NCBI GenBank assembly: GCA_020431135.1
Contig: JAGQIT010000537.1
Span: 4,079 to 14,814, forward strand
Origin: Myxococcales bacterium
GTDB lineage: Bacteria; Myxococcota_A; Polyangia; Nannocystales; Nannocystaceae
Length of the DNA: 10,736 bases
Direction: 5' to 3'
Below are positions 5,961 through 10,736 of this stretch, one piece after another. Under the pieces are notes generated by a model that ran no database searches, was not told the DNA's origin, and worked only from the letters and a program-made list of their open reading frames with translations. The position numbers were made by a program, and so were the translations under genes. How positions within the stretch are numbered: the first letter of the stretch is position 1; every line of letters starts with the position of its first letter.

Positions 5961-6740
5961 TTAGCCGCGGGGAGGCGGCGCGCCGCGGAGCCTCGGGGTC
6001 ATCGCGTCGGTGAGCCAGCGGGTGAGGTTGGGGAAGTGGCGGGTGAGCCGATAGACCCACGGGTAGATCACCCGCGGCCGCCGGCTCTCGACGGCGTCGG
6101 CGATCATGCGGGCGAGGATCGCCGGCTTGCCGGTGGGGAGGCGGTCGACGGTGCCGCTGCTCTCGTAGCGCTCGCGGGCGGCGGCCTCCATCGCCGACTC
6201 GACAGGCCCGGGATAGACCGTGACGACGTGGACGCCGTAGGGGCGGAGCTCGCCGCGCAGGCCCTCGGAGGCGGCGCCGAGGCCCGCCTTCGCGGCGTTG
6301 TAGTAGTACATGCCGGGGGTCGGCGCGAGGCCGGCGACGGAGGCGATGTCGACGATCGTCCCGGCGCCGCGCTCGATCATCGCCGGCAGCGCGGCCTGGG
6401 TCAGGCGCAGCGGCGTGTGCAGGTCGAGGAGGAGGAGGCGCGCGCCGGCCTCGGGATCGGTGGTCGAGGTCGGCGCGACGATCTGGACGCCGGCGTTGTT
6501 GATGAGCACGTCGATCGGCCCGAGGGCGGCCTCCGCCGCGGCGAGGACGGCCGGCGCGGCGGCGGGGTCGCTGAGATCGCGGTCGAGGACGTAGGTTCTC
6601 CCCGCGGGCGCGGCCGCGGCGATCGCCTCGAGGAGCTGGCGGCGGCGGGCGATCAGGGTGACCGCGGCGCCGCGGCTGAGGTACTCGCGGGCGATGGCCT
6701 CGCCGATCCCGCTGGACGCTCCGGTGACGACGACGTGCAT
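5961..6740 (-). CDS. Short-chain dehydrogenase/reductase (SDR)
   Basis: A 259-residue classical SDR, full length for the family, catalysing an NAD(P)-dependent oxidation or reduction of an unknown alcohol/carbonyl substrate. The cofactor motif TGASSGIG is at 6-13; ARRR at 31-34 after the second strand suggests NADP(H). NNAG is at 81-84, the catalytic Ser134 is in DIASVAG, and YxxxK is Tyr147-Lys151 in YYYNAAK, followed by PGPVESAM. The Asn of the Asn-Ser-Tyr-Lys tetrad, normally in a VNxxG-like segment, appears to be Asp106 (LLDLHTP). The C-terminus (IYPWVYRLTRHFPNLTRWL) is amphipathic and Trp-rich and could touch a membrane. The ATG at 6740 puts the first beta strand at the N-terminus, as usual, and has TATGGT 6 bases upstream. 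The open frame continues to 7109, but the added residues are the antisense of a neighbouring linker. The gene is divergent from the 6838 lipoprotein. Confidence 0.92.
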   Translation of the reverse strand: MHVVVTGASSGIGEAIAREYLSRGAAVTLIARRRQLLEAIAAAAPAGRTYVLDRDLSDPAAAPAVLAAAEAALGPIDVLINNAGVQIVAPTSTTDPEAGARLLLLDLHTPLRLTQAALPAMIERGAGTIVDIASVAGLAPTPGMYYYNAAKAGLGAASEGLRGELRPYGVHVVTVYPGPVESAMEAAARERYESSGTVDRLPTGKPAILARMIADAVESRRPRVIYPWVYRLTRHFPNLTRWLTDAMTPRLRGAPPPRG

Positions 6741-6746
6741 CCCGTG

Positions 6747-6752
6747 ACCATA
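6747..6752 (-). promoter_or_regulatory. -10 element (TATGGT) of the SDR gene
   Basis: Read on the minus strand, TATGGT ends 6 bases before the ATG at 6740, predicting a leaderless mRNA. There is no Shine-Dalgarno sequence and no clear -35. It shares the 97-base divergent region with the promoter at 6824-6829. Confidence 0.5.
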
Positions 6753-6823
6753 CAGGAATCTCCGGAGGACGACGGGCGACGGCGGGCGCCGACCGCCACC
6801 TACCGCCGCGGGGCGCCTTCGGG

Positions 6824-6829
6824 TACCTT
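6824..6829 (+). promoter_or_regulatory. -10 element (TACCTT) of the 6838 lipoprotein gene
   Basis: TACCTT ends 8 bases before the ATG at 6838, so the transcript should start within a couple of bases of the start codon. No Shine-Dalgarno sequence or recognisable -35 is present. Confidence 0.45.
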
Positions 6830-6837
6830 CCGGCCCC

Positions 6838-7713
6838 ATGTCGCGCCTCCGCCGGACGCTCCTCGCCTCGCTCCTCCTCGCCGCCTGCGCCGATGACGTC
6901 GGCGACGCGGGCTCTGAGACCCAGACGACCGCGGCGACGACGGCGACGACGACCGCGTCGACGACCGGCGGCGGCACGGCGACGACCGGCGACGGCACCT
7001 CGGGGAGCGAGACCTCGTCGGGCTCCAGCGCCAGCGGGGCGGCGACGACGGACGCGACCTCCACGTCATCGGACACGACCGACGACACGACCTCGACCAC
7101 CGGCTTCACGCCGACGGTCGGCGACGGCGTCTTCCTCTACACGGGCGCTGGCGGCGACAACTACGACACCGACGCGGCCGCGGTCGAGGCCCTCTACGCC
7201 GGCGCCGGCGTCAAGGTGACCCGCAGCGAGACGATCGCCGGGGACATCACCGCCGACCACGGCTGCCTCGTGCTCCTCAACCCCTCGCAGGCGCTGCCGG
7301 CGGCCGTCGGCGACGCCGCCCAGGCGCTGCTCGACGGCGGCGGCCGGGTCGTCTTCCAGACCGAGCACAGCGGCTACGGCGGCCACGACGTCGCCAACGC
7401 CCTCCTCGCCGACCTCGGCGCGACGATCCGCTCGGTCGAGGAAAGCGAGTCAGGCTGGCCTGAGCTCACCCTCACCCCAGCGCCGCCGCTCACCGACGGC
7501 GTCTCGGAGCTCGCGCCCTTCTACGTCGCCCGCGTCGACCTCGGGGCCGGCGGCGCGCCGATCGCGACGATCCAGGGCAGCGACTGGGTCGTCATCGGCC
7601 GCGAGTCGGTCGGCCACGGCGAGGTCGTGATCGTCGGCGACGGCTCGATGTTCGGCTACTCGCTCGACGACGCCGACAACAGGGCCTTCATCCTCAACTT
7701 CGCCGAGCGCTGA
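6838..7713 (+). CDS. Lipoprotein with Thr/Ser/Gly linker and Rossmann/GATase-like domain
   Basis: A 291-residue predicted lipoprotein. MSRLRR and a Leu/Ala stretch lead to the canonical lipobox LAAC (Cys17). Residues ~24-90 are an extreme Thr/Ser/Gly/Asp linker. The remaining ~200 residues look like an alternating alpha/beta domain: VFLYTGAGGDNYDTD at the first strand, LVLLNPS, GGRVVFQTEHSGYGG, NALLADLGATI, then GEVVIVGDGSMFGYS and DNRAFILNF. This pattern resembles class I glutamine-amidotransferase-like or DUF4350-like domains, in which such strands surround a ligand-binding cleft. The only cysteine after the lipid anchor is Cys143 (HGCLVLL), which is not in a recognisable nucleophile elbow, so amidotransferase activity is not supported. 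It is more likely a binding or structural protein at the membrane surface. The fold assignment is by eye and uncertain. The gene is a single-gene unit converging on mbnH, with a shared hairpin at the stop codons. Confidence 0.85.
   Translation: MSRLRRTLLASLLLAACADDVGDAGSETQTTAATTATTTASTTGGGTATTGDGTSGSETSSGSSASGAATTDATSTSSDTTDDTTSTTGFTPTVGDGVFLYTGAGGDNYDTDAAAVEALYAGAGVKVTRSETIAGDITADHGCLVLLNPSQALPAAVGDAAQALLDGGGRVVFQTEHSGYGGHDVANALLADLGATIRSVEESESGWPELTLTPAPPLTDGVSELAPFYVARVDLGAGGAPIATIQGSDWVVIGRESVGHGEVVIVGDGSMFGYSLDDADNRAFILNFAER
6913..7107 (+). repeat. Low-complexity Thr/Ser/Gly linker-coding tract
   Basis: ACG/ACC/GGC-rich degenerate triplet repeat inside the 6838 gene, encoding a long Thr/Ser/Gly linker between the lipidated cysteine and the folded domain. 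Its composition resembles the tract in the M23 gene. Confidence 0.65.
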
Positions 7714-7741
7714 GGCTTCTAGGAGGCCGCTACTCGGCGAA
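7699..7741. terminator. Nested bidirectional hairpin spanning two convergent stop codons
   Basis: TTCGCCGAG (7699-7707) and CTCGGCGAA (7733-7741) form a perfect 9-bp outer stem. Inside it, GGCTTC (7714-7719) and GAGGCC (7723-7728) form a 6-bp stem with one G-T pair and a 3-base TAG loop. The hairpin covers the last codons and stops of both convergent genes, whose stops lie only 16 bases apart. It is symmetric, so it could end transcription in both directions. It lacks a long T tract. Confidence 0.55.
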
Positions 7742-8899
7742 GGGATCGCTGAGGGCGGGGTCGGTCAGGAAGGTCTCGTCGGTGAAGCTCTCGAGGAAGG
7801 CGAGGAGGTCGGCCTTCTCGTCGTCGGTCAGCGTGAAGCCGCGGACCAGCGGGTCCTTATGCGGGTTCTCGCGGCCGTCGCCGGCGTAGGGTCCGTCGGT
7901 GATCTCGCGGCCGCCGGCGGCGTAGAAGTCGATCACCTCCTCGAGGGTCTCGATGCTGCCGTCGTGCATGTAGGGGCCGGAGACGGCGATGTTGCGCAGG
8001 CTCGGGGCGCGGAAGCGGCCCATGTCGCTGTCCTCACCGGTGAACTCGTAGAGGCCGACGTTGGGGACCGGGTACGAGCCGTCGCCGCCGATGTTGTAGA
8101 GGCCGTTGTTGAAGAAGGTCAGCTCGCGCTGGGTCGACTCGACGGCGAAGAAGGCGGCGGCGAGGTTGAGGCCGGCGTGGCAGTGGTAGCACTCGAGGCG
8201 CTCGGAGAAGAAGAGCGCGAACCCCCGCTTGGCGGCCTCTGAGATCGCGCCGTCGTCCTTGCCGTAGAGGTAGCGGTCGTAGGGGGAGTCGCCCGAGACC
8301 ATCGTCCGCTCGAACGAGGCGAGCGCGTAGACGATGTTGTCGAAGTTGACGGGCTCGGCGTCGTCCGGGAAGGCGGCGGCGAAGCGCGCGACGTAGTCGG
8401 CGTCGCCGCGGAAGCGCCCCAGGATCTCCTCCTCGTGGCCGGTCGCGCCGAGCTCGACGGGGTGCTCGCCGAAGAGCGGCACCCGGGCCTGCTGCTCGAG
8501 GAGCTCGAGGTTGGGGTTCGCCCACGTGTAGGTCGGGAAGTAGGCGACGTTCGCCAGCGACATCGCGTTTCGCGGGACCTGGTCGCCGGTCGAGCCCTCG
8601 GGCGTCGCCTTGCCGTCGGCGAAGCCGAGCGACTGGTCGTGGCAGCCGCCGCACGACATGGTCTCGTTCGCCGACAGCCGCGTGTCGTAGAAGAGGTAGC
8701 GCCCGAGCTCGACCTTGGCCGCGCTCATCGGGTTGTCCTCGGGGACATAGGGCTCGGGGAAGCCCTCGGGGAGGTGCCACTCCCAGGCCTCGGGCCCGCC
8801 TGTGCCGCTCTCGCTCTCACCCTCGACCTCGGGCCCGCAGGCGGCGAGCCCCGGGCCGAGGAGGAGAGCGATGATCAGGCTGTGGCGCTGCGCGAACAT
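7730..8899 (-). CDS. mbnH: MbnH family di-haem enzyme (CCP/MauG-like), lipoprotein
   Basis: A 389-residue di-haem c-type protein related to bacterial cytochrome c peroxidase and MauG. A signal peptide ends at the lipobox LAAC (Cys21), followed by a short Glu/Ser/Gly linker. The haem sites are CGGCH (83-87) and CYHCH (237-241). Other family landmarks are VELGRYLFYDTRLS (63-76), GRFRAPSLRNI (294-304), PYMHDGSIETLEEVIDFY (309-326) and the C-terminal GFTLTDDEKADLLAFLESFTD. In the characterised pair, MbnH uses peroxide and high-valent haem to convert a Trp of MbnP to kynurenine, which MbnP needs to bind copper. Adjacency to an MbnP gene here, 9 bases downstream of it, strongly supports that role over a general peroxidase. 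The start ATG at 8899 has the Shine-Dalgarno-like AGGCGG 5 bases upstream and no close -10, as expected for the second gene of an operon. Lipidation is a prediction. Confidence 0.93.
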   Translation of the reverse strand: MFAQRHSLIIALLLGPGLAACGPEVEGESESGTGGPEAWEWHLPEGFPEPYVPEDNPMSAAKVELGRYLFYDTRLSANETMSCGGCHDQSLGFADGKATPEGSTGDQVPRNAMSLANVAYFPTYTWANPNLELLEQQARVPLFGEHPVELGATGHEEEILGRFRGDADYVARFAAAFPDDAEPVNFDNIVYALASFERTMVSGDSPYDRYLYGKDDGAISEAAKRGFALFFSERLECYHCHAGLNLAAAFFAVESTQRELTFFNNGLYNIGGDGSYPVPNVGLYEFTGEDSDMGRFRAPSLRNIAVSGPYMHDGSIETLEEVIDFYAAGGREITDGPYAGDGRENPHKDPLVRGFTLTDDEKADLLAFLESFTDETFLTDPALSDPFAE

Positions 8900-8904
8900 C
8901 GTAG

Positions 8905-8910
8905 CCGCCT
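8905..8910 (-). promoter_or_regulatory. Shine-Dalgarno-like AGGCGG for mbnH
   Basis: On the minus strand AGGCGG, one mismatch from AGGAGG, ends 5 bases before the mbnH ATG and overlaps the last two bases of the mbnP stop codon. This suggests that ribosomes finishing mbnP can re-initiate on mbnH. Confidence 0.55.
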
Positions 8911-9835
8911 ATTGGTCTACCACCTTGAAGACGGTCTGTCCCCCGGGGTCCGTGTTCGCGCTGTTGTGCTCGAGACCGAGCGGGGCGAAGATCGCCGGGC
9001 ACTCGGGGTCGTCGACGCCGGACATGCAGCCGTCGACGGGGTCGACCATCATGTCGTTCGGCGTCGTCAGGTCGCTGTCGGCGACGAGCGCCGCGAGGTC
9101 GACGGCGAGCGCCTGGGTCGCGGGATCGAAGCCCTCGAAGGGCAGGACGATGCGGTAGTTGTTCGAGCAGGCGAAGCCGTCGGCGGTGCTCCCCATGCAG
9201 CCGGTGGCGCCGAGGTGGAAGACGAAGGGCTCGCCGCCCGCGCCGGTGAGATCGACGCGCATGTACTTGTAGCCGCCCATCCAGCTCCAGTACATGCCGG
9301 GGATGTTGAGCGGCGCCGGGGCCGAGGCGCTGTCGAGGTGGTTGAGCGCCTCGGGGACGCCGATCGTGAACTCGACGCCGGTGACGTCCGCTGCGTCGGC
9401 GACGCTGCCCGCGACCACGAGGTTGGTCTCGGGGGTGCCGACGCACTCGCCCTCGGCGTTCTCGAAGTCGAGGAGGACGACGCCCTCGTTCTGCCACTCG
9501 TTGTCGTCGAGGGTGATCGCGGTGCGCGTGCCGTCGCCGCGGATCACCGAGACGTCGTGGATGTAGAGGCGGAAGTCGTTGGCCTGGACCGTCGCGGCGG
9601 TGGTCCCGAGGCCGTCGTAGTTCATGCCGCAGGCGAAGGCGGCGTCGCCGACCACGGGGGCGAAGGTGATCGTCAGCGCCTCGGCCTCGCCGCCGGTCTC
9701 GGTGCCGGTGCCGGTGTCGCTGTCAGACTCCGACGCGCTGGCGCTATCGCTGCCGCTGGCCATGTCATCGCCAGCGCAGCCGGCGAACGAGAACGCTGTA
9801 AAGGGGAGGAGGAGCGCGAGTCCAAGCCTAGTCAT
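8909..9835 (-). CDS. mbnP: MbnP family copper-binding protein, lipoprotein
   Basis: A 308-residue predicted lipoprotein: signal peptide, FAGC with Cys20, then a Ser/Asp/Glu/Thr/Gly linker (~26-51). The folded part carries MbnP-family features: a core starting LTITFAPVVGDAAFACG, the strand NDFRLYIHDVSVI (86-98), NHLD (165-168), GMYWSWMGGYKYMRVDL (180-196), FHLGATGC (206-213), CSNNYRIVLPFEGFD (223-237), and C-terminal cysteines 270 and 279. Candidate metal ligands are His93, His166 and His207; candidates for the Trp-to-kynurenine change are Trp183 and Trp185. I cannot say which from sequence alone. In characterised members copper binding depends on that kynurenine, made by MbnH, whose gene follows directly. 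The physiological role outside methanobactin operons is not settled; copper capture or sensing at the cell surface is plausible. The ATG at 9835 has TATGAT 8 bases upstream and no Shine-Dalgarno sequence. Confidence 0.93.
   Translation of the reverse strand: MTRLGLALLLPFTAFSFAGCAGDDMASGSDSASASESDSDTGTGTETGGEAEALTITFAPVVGDAAFACGMNYDGLGTTAATVQANDFRLYIHDVSVIRGDGTRTAITLDDNEWQNEGVVLLDFENAEGECVGTPETNLVVAGSVADAADVTGVEFTIGVPEALNHLDSASAPAPLNIPGMYWSWMGGYKYMRVDLTGAGGEPFVFHLGATGCMGSTADGFACSNNYRIVLPFEGFDPATQALAVDLAALVADSDLTTPNDMMVDPVDGCMSGVDDPECPAIFAPLGLEHNSANTDPGGQTVFKVVDQ
9685..9765 (-). repeat. Ser/Asp/Thr/Gly linker-coding tract in mbnP
   Basis: Short degenerate repeat encoding alternating Ser-Asp/Ser-Glu and then Thr-Gly, just after the lipidated cysteine. 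It resembles the Ser-Asp tract of the M23 gene although the proteins are unrelated. Confidence 0.55.
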
Positions 9836-9840
9836 TGGTG

Positions 9841-9856
9841 GGAATCATAGGAATCA
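9841..9856 (-). repeat. Tandem direct repeat overlapping the mbnP -10
   Basis: TGATTCC occurs twice with a 9-bp period on the minus strand (plus-strand GGAATCA at 9841-9847 and 9850-9856), so the -10 hexamer lies across the junction and overlaps the downstream copy. The surrounding ~60 bases are unusually AT-rich for this window. It could be a repressor or activator site for copper control, but no known operator is recognised. Confidence 0.45.
9844..9849 (-). promoter_or_regulatory. -10 element (TATGAT) of the mbnP-mbnH operon
   Basis: TATGAT on the minus strand is one base from the TATAAT consensus and ends 8 bases before the mbnP ATG, predicting a leader of 0-2 bases. No good -35 is found at 16-18 bp, which fits an activated promoter or a relaxed -35 requirement. 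Confidence 0.6.
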
Positions 9857-10070
9857 CGCGGTTATGTTCGATATGGCATTTTGTCGCACGGGGTACGTGG
9901 TTGTTTTCGGGGCCTGCGGACGTCTTCGGCGGCTTTTCGTTGCGGTCTTGGGGAGAGCGAGGTGCGACTTCGCGCGTATCCCGCGACGCCAGCGGCGCTC
10001 GGCGCTCGGCGAGCCGCGAGGAGCCGCAGTTGCGTCGCTCTCGGCGACCGCTGTCGGAGGTCGAGGCTCA

Positions 10071-10097
10071 GGGAGCCCGCGCTCTCTCGGCGCTCCC
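10071..10097 (-). terminator. Possible terminator after the LolA-like gene
   Basis: GGGAGC (10071-10076) and GCTCCC (10092-10097) form a 6-bp stem with a 15-base loop, starting about 25 bases beyond the stop codon of the LolA-like gene. There is no T tract. The rest of the 286-base gap down to the mbnP start holds GGCGCTC-like short repeats and the AT-rich mbnP promoter, and no supported gene. Confidence 0.3.
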
Positions 10098-10121
10098 GAA
10101 GCTCGACGGCTGTCGCAGGGG

Positions 10122-10736
10122 TCAGGTGTGCCGCGGGTCGATCCCGCGGAGGAGCTCGGCGAGCGCCGGCGCCTCGAGGTTGCGCTGGTGATCGGCGAGC
10201 TCGAGGATCAGGCGATCGCCCGCGCTCTCGGCGATCTCGAGGCGCTCGACGGCGCCTGAGGTCGGCGCCAGCGAGATCGTGACGCTCCGGTAGGTCGCGC
10301 GGACGGTCGACTCGCGGCGGGGCAGGACCGTCAGGCGGATGCCGGCGCCGCGCGGCCGCGACAGGCGGGCGTCGACCTCGAGGGCGGTCGGGCGCGCGGG
10401 GTCGACGGGCGGCGGCGCGAAGGCGCCGAGGAGGCGGGCGCTGAGCCAGCGGCGCGCGGGCGTCGGCCGCAGCTCCGCGGCGCTCCGGGCCCCGGGGGCG
10501 TTGGCTAGGATCGACGCCCGCTCGCCGTCGATCAGCGTCGTCGATCCGGCCTCGTCGTCGTCGTGGAGGAGGAGGCGATCGGGGGCGACGAAGACCAACG
10601 TCCCGCCGAGGCGCAGCGGCTCGTCGCCCTCGAGGAGCGACGAGTGGCGGATCGTCGTCAGGCGGGCGACGAGGTTCTGGGTCGTCGCCGCGTAGCTCCG
10701 CCACAGCTCGAGGCGGCGGTCGACGACGCGGTCGCG
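10122..10736 (-). CDS. LolA-like outer-membrane lipoprotein carrier domain protein (5' end missing)
   Basis: The minus-strand frame is open from the right window edge to a TGA at 10122-10124, giving the last 204 residues of a longer protein; signal peptide and start lie outside. The visible part follows the LolA/LolB-like half-barrel pattern: a first helix LELWRSYAATTQNLVARL, strand TIRHSSLLEGDEPLRLGG, TLVFVAPDRLLLHDDDE, STTLIDGERASIL (compare the P-x-x-hydrophobic strand and the DG turn of LolA), then later strands including ATYRSVTISLAP, VERLEIAES and DRLILELAD. LolA proteins carry lipoproteins across the periplasm. Divergent LolA-like proteins also serve in other lipid transport, so this may not be the housekeeping carrier. 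A TTG at 10598 is an in-frame start codon but would cut off the first helix, so it is not used. The assignment is by pattern, not by a single diagnostic motif. Confidence 0.68.
   Translation of the reverse strand, partial: RDRVVDRRLELWRSYAATTQNLVARLTTIRHSSLLEGDEPLRLGGTLVFVAPDRLLLHDDDEAGSTTLIDGERASILANAPGARSAAELRPTPARRWLSARLLGAFAPPPVDPARPTALEVDARLSRPRGAGIRLTVLPRRESTVRATYRSVTISLAPTSGAVERLEIAESAGDRLILELADHQRNLEAPALAELLRGIDPRHT

Noticed and set aside
6741..7109. N-terminal extension of the SDR frame by 123 codons
   Set aside because: The extra part is the antisense of the 6838 lipoprotein's linker. The SDR cofactor-binding strand begins right after the ATG at 6740, which has its own -10.
8435..9850. 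A 471-codon plus-strand frame over mbnH and mbnP
   Set aside because: It is antisense to two genes with clear haem and MbnP motifs; its composition (Val/Ala/Glu/Arg/Gly) is that of a GC-driven shadow frame.

Overview
The window is very GC-rich DNA with GC-biased third codon positions. It reads like the chromosome of a myxobacterium (Myxococcota), most likely of the Nannocystis/Plesiocystis/Enhygromyxa group. That placement is an inference from four things: the density of lipoproteins whose signal peptide is followed by a Ser/Asp/Thr/Gly-rich linker, an AgmX/PglI-type C-terminal domain, an MbnP-MbnH pair of the type first named from Myxococcus xanthus loci, and the base composition. No rRNA, tRNA, CRISPR array, transposon or phage gene was seen.

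Layout. 1-461: 3' end of a gene with an AgmX/PglI-like C-terminal domain (+). 644-2719: NAD-dependent DNA ligase (+), divergent at several usually conserved residues. 2749-3441: soluble sulfite-oxidase-like molybdopterin protein (+), 29 bases behind the ligase and probably cotranscribed. 3544-4641: predicted lipoprotein with SH3b and M23 peptidase domains (+). 4642-5138: a 497-base gap with hairpins, short direct repeats and a promoter. 5139-5801: helical lipoprotein of unknown function (+). 5961-6740: short-chain dehydrogenase/reductase (-). 6838-7713: lipoprotein with a Rossmann/GATase-like C-terminal domain (+), divergent from the reductase. 7730-8899 and 8909-9835: MbnH-type di-haem enzyme and MbnP-type protein, an operon on the minus strand with MbnP first. 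10122-10736: LolA-like protein (-), 5' end beyond the window.

How the genes work together. The clearest functional unit is MbnP-MbnH: in the characterised pair the di-haem enzyme oxidises a tryptophan of MbnP to kynurenine, creating a copper site. Here both proteins carry lipoboxes, so they may be anchored to the same membrane. No methanobactin biosynthesis gene is visible. The ligase and the molybdenum protein share a likely transcript but no obvious pathway. The other genes are mostly single-gene units making cell-envelope proteins.

The most general observation concerns expression. All six genes that seem to open a transcription unit, and whose start lies in the window, have a TAnnnT (-10-like) hexamer only 6-11 bases before the start codon and no Shine-Dalgarno sequence. 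The two genes that sit second in an operon instead have a Shine-Dalgarno-like sequence and no close -10. This predicts leaderless or nearly leaderless mRNAs as the default for first genes in this genome. It also fixes the start of the M23 gene at the GTG at 3544.
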